The notes under the pieces were generated by a model. It was not told the DNA's origin and made no database searches. It was given only the letters and a program-made list of their open reading frames with translations. 64,000 nucleotides of DNA from Krasilnikoviella flava (lineage in GTDB: Bacteria > Actinomycetota > Actinomycetes > Actinomycetales > Cellulomonadaceae): positions 1 to 64,000 of the forward strand of contig NZ_FUZQ01000009.1 of NCBI RefSeq assembly GCF_900167525.1, read 5' to 3'. Position numbers and translations under genes: made by a program. Below are positions 1 to 7,771 of this stretch, piece after piece; position 1 is the stretch's first letter, and each line of letters begins with the position of its first letter.

Positions 1-25
1 GTACTAATAAGCCAACAACTTCACA
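1..25 (+). rRNA. 23S rRNA, 3' end only
   Basis: The window opens with gtactaataagcc, which matches the conserved last ~25 nt of bacterial 23S rRNA (the GGTACTAAT... 3' strand of the terminal helix). The rest of the gene lies before base 1. The 3' boundary is estimated by analogy and may be off by several bases. The following ~130 bp is the usual 23S-5S spacer. Confidence 0.75.
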
Positions 26-158
26 CACACATCAACACTGTTGATCAATACATGCTACGCGTCCACTGTGCGGTTCCCGAGAAACGGGCACCACCCCCAC
101 CCCCGCGCACCACCAGTGCGCGGGCAAACCAGGGGGACCAACCCGAAAACTCGATACT

Positions 159-277
159 GTTACGGCGGTCATAGCGTGGGGGAAACGCCCGGTCCCATTC
201 CGAACCCGGAAGCTTAGCCCTTCAGCGCCGATGGTACTGCCCTCGAGAGGGGGTGGGAGAGTAGGACGCCGCCGGAC
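159..277 (+). rRNA. rrf: 5S rRNA
   Basis: This ~119 nt stretch starts gttacggcggtcatagc and contains the invariant cccattccgaacccggaag block and the 3' strand gggagagtaggacgccgcc, all hallmarks of actinobacterial 5S rRNA. Its 5' and 3' ends pair to form helix I. It sits downstream of the 23S 3' end and is followed 10 bp later by a strong hairpin, so it is the last gene of the rRNA operon. The exact ends are approximate. Confidence 0.95.
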
Positions 278-286
278 ACCCATTCA

Positions 287-319
287 CGAAAGGCCCACCC
301 CCCCGGGGTGGGCCTTTCG
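287..319 (+). terminator. Terminator of the rRNA operon
   Basis: A perfect 15-bp stem: left arm 287-301 (cgaaaggcccacccc) pairs with 305-319 (ggggtgggcctttcg) around a 3-nt ccc loop. It begins just after the 5S gene. There is no clear U-tract beyond the ttt inside the right arm, which is common for actinobacterial terminators. Confidence 0.85.
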
Positions 320-320
320 C

Positions 321-380
321 ATACCCAGAACAAGCCCCGCACAGACCCCAATACCCAGAACAAGCCCCGCACAGACCCCA
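321..380. repeat. Two perfect tandem copies of a 30-bp unit
   Basis: Positions 321-350 and 351-380 are identical 30-bp units beginning atacccagaacaagcc. They directly abut the right arm of the rRNA terminator. The unit has no coding sense and no obvious hairpin. It probably arose by local duplication; a role is not evident. Confidence 0.9.
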
Positions 381-910
381 CACGAGTCACCCGACACCCC
401 CCACGCGGGAGTCGAACCCAGCGACCAACCCTCGACCCCACCGCCCGATGCCGGCGGTAGGCGTCGCCCCGCGCTCGTGGGCACGCCCCAGCCCGTCGAG
501 GTGGGCGGGCGTTCATGCGGCCGGCGTGTGGCCGGCGTCTTCGGCCCGTGAGGGAGCGGATGCTGGTCGGAGGCCGCAGGTCTTCGACTGCTACGAGGCA
601 TTCCGGCCGCGACGCGGCCTGCGGCAGCGCTCCGGATATCCAAGACCCGGGCTAGCGATCGTTGCTGCGCCCTGACGTGGGCCAACGTGTTGCTTGACGA
701 TGCCGGTCGACGCTCGTCGGTGTCCTGGTGGTTGCGCCGTGCCCGGTGCTGCCTGGGGCGGTGAATGGCAGCGGTGCCGAGCACGTGGTGGCATGGATGG
801 TGACACCCGTGCTCGTGCCTGCCGTCACACCAGGAAGGGGCCTTGAAGCCGCTTGGCGTGCAGTGTGGCGTGGGAGAATACGGCTCGTGTCGGCGTCGGG
901 AAGGAAGACC
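381..910. other. Gene-poor stretch after the rRNA operon
   Basis: About 530 bp without a convincing gene. Open frames here have atypical composition, lack ribosome binding sites and overlap each other on both strands. A GGAAGGA ribosome binding site at the right end belongs to the next gene. No tRNA could be folded, although 408-419 resembles part of a T-arm on the minus strand. Confidence 0.6.
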
Positions 911-2650
911 GTGAACGATTCACCGCGGGACGAGAACAAGGGTGGTGCTGGCGGTCGCGCGTCGTCGTCCCGTGACGGGGGTCCCCGCGGGGGAGTTCGT
1001 GACGGGGGACGCGGCACGCGTCCGTCGACCGGCGGCCGCGGTGAGCGTCCCCAGCGTGGCGGGAGCTCGGAGCGCTCCCGGGGCGAGGGACGCCCCACGC
1101 GCGGCGTTTCCTCCCGGGACGTCCAGGGCGATGTCCGTGGTCGGGAGCGGCAGGACCGTGCGGCGGGCACACCTCGGCGCGGCCGTGCGGACGACAGCCA
1201 GCGCGGTGAGCGGGAGTGGTCGGGGCGTCGTCCCGAGGGCTCGCGTGGCGGTGACGCGCGACGTTCGGCGCCGGCGCGGGACACGGACAACCGTCGCGAT
1301 CGTGGCGGCTACGGCTCTCGGGACGAGCGGGAGTGGTCGGGGCGTCGTCCCGAGGGCTCGCGTGGCGGTGACGCGCGACGTTCGGCGCCGGCGCGGGACG
1401 CGGACAACCGTCGCGATCGTGGCGGCTACGGCTCTCGGGACGAGCGGTCAGGCGATTCCCGGGGTGGGGACAGGCAGGACCGCCAGCGTCCCGAGCGTCG
1501 TCCGGAGCAGAGGGACGGGCGCAGCGACAACCGTGGACGTGCGGATGACCGTCGGCCCCCGCGGGATCGCGGTGACGACCGTTCTGGCTTCCGTGGTGAC
1601 GCGTCCCGGCGACCGGCGGCGGGTCAGCGCGACGGCGCACGGACGGGCCGGCCGGCCGGCCAGGGACGTCCCGGCGGACCCTCGCGTCCGGCCCGGCCTG
1701 CCGCGGGGGCCGAGCGACGGCCGCGCACCGTCGAGCCGGAGATCGCTGAGGACGCGACGATGGGGCAGCTCGGCCGCGAGGTGCGTGGCCGCCTCCGTGG
1801 TCTGACGAAGGAGAACGCCGAGCGCATCGGCCTCCATCTGGTGATGGCGGGTCGGCTCCTGGACGTCGACCCGGAGCGTGCCTACGAGCACACGCAGGCA
1901 GCGGTGCGGCGGGGCGGCCGCGTGGACGTCGTGCGAGAGGCCGCCGGGATCGCCGCCTACCGCACCGGACGGTTCGCCGAAGCGCTGCGCGAGTTGCGCA
2001 CCGTGCGCCGCCTCAACGGCTCGTCGGAGCACCTGCCGCTCATGGCGGACGCCGAGCGCGGCCTCGGCCGACCCGAACGCGCCCTCGCCCTCGCCGCGAG
2101 CGAGGAGGCGCGCACCCTCGACGCCGAGGGCCGCACGGAGCTCGCGATCGTCGCGAGCGGCGCACGCAGCGACCTCGGCGAGCACGATGCCGCGCTCGCC
2201 GTGCTCGACCGGATCCCCGCCGCGGAGCGACGGGGCGACCTCGGGCTGCGAGTGCTGCAGGCGCGGGCAGCGGCGCTCGAGGCGGCCGGCCGGACCGCCG
2301 ACGCCGCGCAGATCCTGGCCGGGGTCGACCCGGTAGCGCTCGAGCGTGCGTCGGGCGTGTCTCAGGAGACGGACGATGTCGTCGTTTACGACACCTATGA
2401 CGAGGACGCTGACGAGGACGCTGACGAGGACGCTGACGAGGACGCTGACGGTGTGATCGAGGGCGGCGCGGCCGAGGGGTCGCGAGACGATGGCGCGGAG
2501 ACCACCGAGGGCGGCGCCGAAGAGACAGCCGACGAGTCCGTCGACTCGGACGACGAGGCGGTCTCGTCCCGGACGGACGCGCAGGGCGACACGGAACCCG
2601 AGAACGAGGGCGTGGAGGAGAAGCCCGAGCAGGGCGAGGGAACGGCGTGA
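911..2650 (+). CDS. Arg/Gly/Asp-rich protein with central TPR-like helical domain and acidic tail
   Basis: A 579-aa protein of unknown function, found in this position next to the HAD/tlyA genes in related actinobacteria. GTG at 911 is chosen because GGAAGGA lies 6 nt upstream and the sequence before it is not protein-like. Residues 1-~280 are low-complexity and rich in Arg, Gly, Asp and Ser, including an almost perfect 39-residue duplication (residues ~101-139 and 140-178). Residues ~284-475 are a regular Ala/Leu/Arg helical array resembling tetratricopeptide repeats. The tail is strongly acidic, with four DEDA units at ~497-512. The charge pattern (basic-acidic head, helical core, acidic tail) suggests a disordered scaffold or nucleic-acid-associated protein, but that is inference. 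The stop overlaps the next start (GTGA). Confidence 0.85.
   Translation: MNDSPRDENKGGAGGRASSSRDGGPRGGVRDGGRGTRPSTGGRGERPQRGGSSERSRGEGRPTRGVSSRDVQGDVRGRERQDRAAGTPRRGRADDSQRGEREWSGRRPEGSRGGDARRSAPARDTDNRRDRGGYGSRDEREWSGRRPEGSRGGDARRSAPARDADNRRDRGGYGSRDERSGDSRGGDRQDRQRPERRPEQRDGRSDNRGRADDRRPPRDRGDDRSGFRGDASRRPAAGQRDGARTGRPAGQGRPGGPSRPARPAAGAERRPRTVEPEIAEDATMGQLGREVRGRLRGLTKENAERIGLHLVMAGRLLDVDPERAYEHTQAAVRRGGRVDVVREAAGIAAYRTGRFAEALRELRTVRRLNGSSEHLPLMADAERGLGRPERALALAASEEARTLDAEGRTELAIVASGARSDLGEHDAALAVLDRIPAAERRGDLGLRVLQARAAALEAAGRTADAAQILAGVDPVALERASGVSQETDDVVVYDTYDEDADEDADEDADEDADGVIEGGAAEGSRDDGAETTEGGAEETADESVDSDDEAVSSRTDAQGDTEPENEGVEEKPEQGEGTA
1211..1444 (+). repeat. In-frame 117-bp tandem duplication
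   Basis: Units 1211-1327 and 1328-1444 are 117 bp (39 codons) each and differ by one base (aca/gcg region, Thr versus Ala). The near identity at DNA level indicates a recent duplication inside the low-complexity part of the gene. Confidence 0.95.
2399..2446 (+). repeat. Four 12-bp repeats encoding DEDA
   Basis: Four exact tandem copies of gacgaggacgct at 2399-2410, 2411-2422, 2423-2434 and 2435-2446 encode (DEDA)4 in the acidic tail. The unit keeps frame, so copy-number change would only lengthen or shorten the tail. Confidence 0.95.
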
Positions 2651-3660
2651 CAGCGACGCTGTCGGGCAGTGACGTCCCGCTCGCCGCGGCGCACGACCTG
2701 GCGCTCGTCGATCTCGACGGTGTCGCCTACCAGGGTCATCTGCCGATCCCGCACGCCGCGGACAGCCTGACCGCGGCGCGGACCGCGGGCCTGCGGCTGG
2801 TCTTCGTGACCAACAACGCGTCGCGCGAGCCCGAGGAGGTAGCCGGCCAGCTCACGGGGCTGGGCATCCCTACGGGCGCGGACGAGGTCATGACCGCCGC
2901 GCAGGCGTGCGCGGCCCTGCTGCGCACGCGGCTCGACCCGGGCGCGGGCGTCCTCGTCGTCGGCGGGCCCGGGCTGCGGACGGCCGTCGCGGACGCGGGT
3001 TTGACCGTCGTCGACTCCGCGGACGACGCTCCTGAGGCGGTGGCACAGGGGTACGCCGCCGGGCTGGGTTGGAGCGACCTCGCCGAGGCGGCCTACGCGG
3101 TCGCGGGCGGGGCCTGGCACGTGGCGAGCAATCTCGACCTCTCGCTGCCGACGGCGCGCGGGTTCGCGCCGGGCAACGGCGCGCTCGTGGGTGCGGTCGT
3201 GGCCGCGACCGGGGTCGAGCCGGACAGCGCCGGCAAGCCGTCACCCACGATGTACCGCCTGGCGGTCGACCGGGCGGGTGCCGAGCGCCCGCTGGTCATC
3301 GGCGACCGGCTCGACACGGACCTTGCCGGCGCACGCGCCGGCGGGTACCCCGGCCTGCACGTGCTCACCGGCGTGTCCTCGGCCAGGGACGCCGTTCTCG
3401 CGGCGCCGGGGCTGCGGCCGGACTACCTCGGCGGCGACCTGCGGGCCCTGCTCGAGCCGCACCCCCGCCCGGAGTCCGGCCCGGAAGGTTGGTGGACCTG
3501 CGAGGGCCGCGCGGCACGCGTCGTCGACGGCGCGCTCGAGCTCGACGGCCAGGGGCCGCGCGGGATCGACGTCGCCCGGGCCGCCTGCGCCGCCGCGTGG
3601 GACGCCGCCGACGGGGGCTCTCCGGTCGACCCGACGACGGTGCCCGAGCTGCAGGCCTGA
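2647..3660 (+). CDS. HAD-IIA superfamily phosphatase (NagD-like)
   Basis: A 337-aa haloacid dehalogenase hydrolase. Motif I is DLDGV (residues ~22-26, nucleophile Asp22), motif II is FVTNNAS (~54-60), and the late acidic motif GDRLDTDLAGA (~219) binds Mg2+. The C2-type cap between motifs II and III is typical of the NagD/4-nitrophenylphosphatase group, which dephosphorylates small phosphorylated metabolites; the substrate cannot be read from sequence. A C-terminal extension of ~60 residues after the HAD core is common in actinobacterial members. The GTG start overlaps the upstream stop (GTGA), so translation is probably coupled. Confidence 0.9.
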   Translation: MTATLSGSDVPLAAAHDLALVDLDGVAYQGHLPIPHAADSLTAARTAGLRLVFVTNNASREPEEVAGQLTGLGIPTGADEVMTAAQACAALLRTRLDPGAGVLVVGGPGLRTAVADAGLTVVDSADDAPEAVAQGYAAGLGWSDLAEAAYAVAGGAWHVASNLDLSLPTARGFAPGNGALVGAVVAATGVEPDSAGKPSPTMYRLAVDRAGAERPLVIGDRLDTDLAGARAGGYPGLHVLTGVSSARDAVLAAPGLRPDYLGGDLRALLEPHPRPESGPEGWWTCEGRAARVVDGALELDGQGPRGIDVARAACAAAWDAADGGSPVDPTTVPELQA

Positions 3661-3873
3661 CCGCGACAGCGGCGTCCGGGCCCGGCGGCCGGCACCCACG
3701 GACCCGGACGAGGGCTGTGCGTCGTGCACGGCGCGTCAGCGCCAGCAGGTAGCGTGGACCCGGACCTCGGACGGCGGCATCCCGTGCAACCAGCAGCCCT
3801 CGGCCCGGTGGTCCGTGCGTACCCCGGAGGGTGCCGGCGACGAGACCACGACCGTGAGCGGCAGGGAGGGATC

Positions 3874-4131
3874 ATGACGGAGGAGCACGCGACGCCTGGA
3901 GCCACGACCGGTCCCGTGACCGTCCCCGGCCCTCGTGCGGGGGACGCGCCCGTCACGGCGATGTCCGCTGCCACGTCCGGGGACCTCGACGGGCTCGAGG
4001 GCCTGGACGACCTCCCCGTCGGCGAGCACGTGGAGCGCTTCACCCAGGTGCACGACGCCCTGCGCGCGCGGCTCGACGGCGCACCGGAGGGTGCGCACGG
4101 CGACGGTCCGGACGCGGGACCGGGACGTTGA
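3874..4131 (+). CDS. Small conserved acidic protein upstream of tlyA
   Basis: An 85-aa protein. ATG at 3874 has a GGGAGGG ribosome binding site; earlier in-frame codons lack one. The N-terminal half is Pro/Ala/Thr-rich; the conserved part is the C-terminal LPVGEHVERFTQVHDALRARLD segment, probably a helix. Such proteins recur directly before tlyA in actinobacteria without an assigned function. The stop overlaps the tlyA start as TGATG, suggesting coupled translation and a link to the TlyA or ribosome context. A TAGCGT -10-like box lies at 3750-3755 in the preceding 213-bp gap. Confidence 0.75.
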   Translation: MTEEHATPGATTGPVTVPGPRAGDAPVTAMSAATSGDLDGLEGLDDLPVGEHVERFTQVHDALRARLDGAPEGAHGDGPDAGPGR

Positions 4132-5039
4132 TGCCGGAGGCACGCACCGACTCCAGGACGGACGCCGAGCTCGTCCGTCGCGGCCTGGCCCGGTCGCGAC
4201 GCCAGGCGGTGGAGCTCGTCGACGCCGGACGGGTGCTCCTCGACGGTCGCGTCGTGACGAAGCCGTCGACGCCCGTGCCCGAGGGCGCGCCCGTCACCGT
4301 GCGCCCCGACCCCGACGACCCGGGATACGCCTCGCGCGCGGGCGGCAAGCTCGCCGGGGCGCTCGACGCGCTCGCCGCCGACCCCGCCGGGCAGACCCTG
4401 CTGCGGGCGGTCGACGAGGGGTGGTGCCTGGACGCCGGCGCGTCGACCGGCGGCTTCACGGACGTTCTTCTGCGCCGCGGCGCACGGCACGTCGTCGCGC
4501 TCGACGTCGGTCACGACCAGCTCGTGCCGACCCTGCGCGACGACCCGCGTGTCACGGTCGTCGAGGGGTTCAACCTGCGCGATCTCACGCCGCCCGACCT
4601 CGAGCGCGCCCCGGACGTCGTGGTGGGCGACCTGTCCTTCATCTCCCTGTCGCTCGTGCTGGGCCCGCTCGCGGCAGTGCTCGGCCCGCAGGGGCACGCC
4701 TTGCTGCTGGTGAAGCCGCAGTTCGAGGTGGGGCGCGAGCGGCTGGGCAGCGGCGGTGTCGTTCGCGACCCGGCCCTGCACGCCGAGGCCGTGCGCGCCG
4801 TCGTGCGCGCGGCGGCCGCCCACGGTCTGCGGGCGGCGGCGGTGGTCCCCAGCCCCCTGCCCGGGCCCAGCGGCAACCGCGAGTTCTTCTGCTGGTTCCA
4901 ACACGCCGAGGGGGCGTCACCGGGCCCCGCCGAGGCGGTGACCGACGCCGCCGTCGCCGCGGCGGTCGCCTGGCGTCCCGGCGCCCCCGAAGCGCCGCCG
5001 TCCGTCCCACCCGTCCTGCCGATCGGAGGAGCACCGTGA
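4131..5039 (+). CDS. tlyA: TlyA family rRNA (cytidine-2'-O)-methyltransferase
   Basis: A 302-aa protein with an N-terminal S4 RNA-binding domain (residues ~5-70, LVRRGLARSRRQAVELVDAGRV...) and a C-terminal FtsJ/RrmJ-like SAM methyltransferase. The SAM loop is LDAGASTGGFTD followed by VALDVGH, and DLSFISL is the conserved later motif. In mycobacteria TlyA methylates 16S C1409 and 23S C1920, which determines capreomycin sensitivity; the same role is inferred here. ATG 4131 overlaps the upstream stop (TGATG); a TTG at 4128 is also in frame but less likely. Confidence 0.93.
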   Translation: MPEARTDSRTDAELVRRGLARSRRQAVELVDAGRVLLDGRVVTKPSTPVPEGAPVTVRPDPDDPGYASRAGGKLAGALDALAADPAGQTLLRAVDEGWCLDAGASTGGFTDVLLRRGARHVVALDVGHDQLVPTLRDDPRVTVVEGFNLRDLTPPDLERAPDVVVGDLSFISLSLVLGPLAAVLGPQGHALLLVKPQFEVGRERLGSGGVVRDPALHAEAVRAVVRAAAAHGLRAAAVVPSPLPGPSGNREFFCWFQHAEGASPGPAEAVTDAAVAAAVAWRPGAPEAPPSVPPVLPIGGAP

Positions 5040-6004
5040 GCCGCCGAGTCCTCATCGTCACCCATGGCGGCCGACCGGAGGCGGTGGCGGCGCTGTCGGA
5101 GGCTGTCCGCGAGCTCACCGAGGCGGGCTTCGAGGTCGCGCTGCACGACGACGACCTGGCCGAGTCGTTCGGCGACCACATGGCGGCGGCCCGCGCGCGC
5201 GAGGGCGTCACCGAGTCCGAGGCCGTCATGGTGCTGGGCGGCGACGGGACGATCCTGCGCGCCGCCGAACTGACGCACGGCACCGGGGTACCGCTCCTGG
5301 GGGTCAACCTCGGGCACGTGGGCTTCCTCGCCGAGAGCGAGCGCGACGACCTGCGGCACGCGGTGCGGCGGCTCGCCGCGCGCGACTACGAGGTCGAGGA
5401 GCGCGCGGTCGCCGACGTCGCCGTGCACCTGCCCGGAGAGGAGACGCCGCGGACCGGGTGGGCGCTCAACGAGGCCACGGTCGAGAAGGCGCGGCGCGAA
5501 CGCATGGTCGAGGTCGGCATCGCCGTCGACGGCAGACCGCTGTCGTCGTTCGGCTGCGACGGCGTGGTGATGTCGACCGCGACCGGCTCGACGGCGCACG
5601 CGTTCTCGGCGGGCGGGCCCGTGATGTGGCCGGAGGTCGACGGCGTGCTGCTGGTGCCGCTGTCGGCGCACGCGCTGTTCGCGCGCCCCCTGGTGATCGG
5701 CCCGCGCTCGACATACACGGTGAAGGTGCTCGAGCGCAGCCCGGTGCCGGCGGTGCTGACCTGCGACGGCCGGCGGCGCATCGACCTGCCCGTGGGCTCG
5801 TGGGTGGAGGTGCGGCGGGGTGCGCTGCCGCTGCGGTTCGCGCGGCTCTCGCCCGCGCCGTTCACCGACCGGCTGGTGTCGAAGTTCTCCCTGCCGGTCG
5901 TCGGCTGGCGGGAGCTGGCCGCGAAACGGCCCGAGCACCGGGCACCGGGACACGACGCCGAGCACGATGCCGAACACGACGCCGAGGACGAGAAGGAGGC
6001 CTGA
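5036..6004 (+). CDS. nadK: NAD kinase
   Basis: A 322-aa cytosolic enzyme that phosphorylates NAD to NADP using ATP or polyphosphate. The diagnostic GGDGT motif is at residues 68-72, followed by LGVNLGHVGFL, the NEATVEK segment and the Gly-rich STATGSTAHAFSAGG NAD-binding stretch. GTG 5036 has GGAGGAGC upstream and overlaps the tlyA stop by 4 nt. An unusual His/Asp/Ala/Glu-rich tail (residues ~300-322, repeats of HDAE) extends past the normal C-terminus. The gene sits in the conserved tlyA-nadK-recN series. Confidence 0.95.
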   Translation: MSRRVLIVTHGGRPEAVAALSEAVRELTEAGFEVALHDDDLAESFGDHMAAARAREGVTESEAVMVLGGDGTILRAAELTHGTGVPLLGVNLGHVGFLAESERDDLRHAVRRLAARDYEVEERAVADVAVHLPGEETPRTGWALNEATVEKARRERMVEVGIAVDGRPLSSFGCDGVVMSTATGSTAHAFSAGGPVMWPEVDGVLLVPLSAHALFARPLVIGPRSTYTVKVLERSPVPAVLTCDGRRRIDLPVGSWVEVRRGALPLRFARLSPAPFTDRLVSKFSLPVVGWRELAAKRPEHRAPGHDAEHDAEHDAEDEKEA

Positions 6005-6005
6005 G

Positions 6006-7766
6006 GTGCTCGAAGAGATCGCGATCGAGAACCTGGGCGTGATCCGCGCCGCCCGGGTGCCCCTCGCCGACGGCCTGACCGTCATCACGGGTGAGACCGG
6101 CGCGGGCAAGACCATGGTGCTCACCGGCCTGGGCCTGCTCATGGGCGGCAAGGCCGACCCCGCCGCGGTGCGTCCCGGCGCGGACGGTGCCGTCGTCGAG
6201 GGCCGCCTGCGCGTGGCCGCCCACGCCGGGGTCGTCGGCAGGGTCGACGAGGCCGGCGGCGAGGTGGACGACGACGGGACCGTCGTCGTGCTGCGGACGG
6301 TCGCGGCGGCCGGCCGCTCGCGCGCCCACCTGGGCGGGCGCGGGGTGCCGCAGGCCGTGCTCGCGGAGATCGCCGACGAGCTCGTCACGGTGCACGGCCA
6401 GGCCGACCAGCTGCGCCTGCGCACGGCGGCCAAGCAGCGCGAGGCGCTGGACGCTTTCGCAGGGCCCGAGCACCAGGACGGTCTCGACGCCTATCGCGCG
6501 GCATGGGCGGAGCGCGCCGGCCTGCTGGCCGAGATCGACGACCTCACCGCGCGGGCGGCCGAGCGCGCCCGCGAGGCCGAGCTGCTGCGCCTCGGCCTCG
6601 CCGAGGTGGAGCGCGTCGACCCGCGGCCGGGGGAGGACGCCGAGCTCACGGCGCTCGTCGGGCGCCTCGGCAACGCCGAGCAGCTGCGCGTCGCGGCGCA
6701 GGAGGCGCACGACGTCGTCGCGGGCGACGACCTGGAGACCGCCGGCAGCGCGGTGGAGGCGGTCGAGCGGGCGCGGCGCGCCCTCGAGGCGGCCGCCGCC
6801 GACGACCCGGTGCTGGGCGGCCACGCGACCCGCCTCGCGGAGGCGGGGTACCTGCTCGCCGACGTCGCGACCGACCTGTCGTCGTACGTGAACGACCTGC
6901 AGGCCGACCCGGCGGGGCTCGAGACCGCGCACGCGCGGCTCGCAGAGCTGACGACGCTCACCCGCAGCTACGGCGAGACGATCGACGACGTGCTGCGGTG
7001 GGCGAGCGACGCCGGGCTCCGGCTGCTCGACCTCGACGACGGCGGCGAGCGCGTGGCCTTCATGCGCGAGCGCGCGGCCGACCTGGACGCCGAGCTGGCC
7101 GCCGCCGCCGACCGATTGACCGCGGGCCGGCGCACGGCCGCCGAGGCGCTCGCGGAGGCCGTCACGCTGGAGCTGTCCGGGCTGGCCATGAGGGGTGCCC
7201 GGCTGGCGGTCGACGTCGCCCCGGCGGACGAGCCGGGGCCGTGGGGCGCCGACCAGGTGGCGTTCCTGCTCGAGCCGCACCCGGGAGCGCCTGCGCGGCC
7301 GCTCGGCAAGGGCGCGTCCGGGGGCGAGCTGTCCCGCGTGATGCTGGCGGTCGAGGTCGCGCTCGCCACCGCGCGCGTCGACGCGGGGGCCGCCTCCGGC
7401 CGGACGACCGCGCCGCTGCCCACGTTCGTCTTCGACGAGGTGGACGCCGGCGTCGGCGGTCGCGCCGCCGTCGAGGTGGGCCGTCGGCTGGCGACGCTCG
7501 CGCGCAGCACGCAGGTCGTCGTCGTGACGCACCTCGCCCAGGTGGCGGCGTTCGCCGACTCGCACCTGGTCGTGACGAAGTCCACCCCGGGCGACGACGG
7601 GGCAGGTCCCGACGGAGCGGCGGGCGTCACCGTGACCGGCGTGCGCGAGGTCACGGACGACGACCGGGTCCGCGAGCTCGCGCGGATGCTCTCGGGGCAG
7701 GAGGAGTCCGCGACCGCGCGCCAGCACGCCGTCGAGCTCCTGGAGTCCTCCACCGTGGGACGATAG
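6006..7766 (+). CDS. recN: DNA repair protein RecN
   Basis: A 586-aa SMC-like ATPase acting in double-strand break repair. Walker A GETGAGKT is at residues 29-36, a long Ala/Glu/Arg-rich coiled-coil region occupies ~160-400, and the C-terminal half has the ABC signature (KGASGGELSRVMLA), Walker B FVFDEVDAGVGG and the THLAQVAAFAD H-loop. The length is normal for RecN. GTG 6006 follows the nadK stop by one base. No LexA box could be confirmed, and the tight spacing suggests co-transcription with nadK. Confidence 0.95.
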   Translation: MLEEIAIENLGVIRAARVPLADGLTVITGETGAGKTMVLTGLGLLMGGKADPAAVRPGADGAVVEGRLRVAAHAGVVGRVDEAGGEVDDDGTVVVLRTVAAAGRSRAHLGGRGVPQAVLAEIADELVTVHGQADQLRLRTAAKQREALDAFAGPEHQDGLDAYRAAWAERAGLLAEIDDLTARAAERAREAELLRLGLAEVERVDPRPGEDAELTALVGRLGNAEQLRVAAQEAHDVVAGDDLETAGSAVEAVERARRALEAAAADDPVLGGHATRLAEAGYLLADVATDLSSYVNDLQADPAGLETAHARLAELTTLTRSYGETIDDVLRWASDAGLRLLDLDDGGERVAFMRERAADLDAELAAAADRLTAGRRTAAEALAEAVTLELSGLAMRGARLAVDVAPADEPGPWGADQVAFLLEPHPGAPARPLGKGASGGELSRVMLAVEVALATARVDAGAASGRTTAPLPTFVFDEVDAGVGGRAAVEVGRRLATLARSTQVVVVTHLAQVAAFADSHLVVTKSTPGDDGAGPDGAAGVTVTGVREVTDDDRVRELARMLSGQEESATARQHAVELLESSTVGR

Positions 7767-7771
7767 GGGCG

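Noticed and set aside
400-470. tRNA-like T-arm (gggagtcgaaccc) suggesting a minus-strand tRNA
   Set aside because: The T-stem has a mismatch, and no matching acceptor, D or anticodon arms could be found around it.
284-784. Open frames in the region after the 5S gene
   Set aside because: They run through the terminator and tandem repeat, lack ribosome binding sites and have random-like composition.
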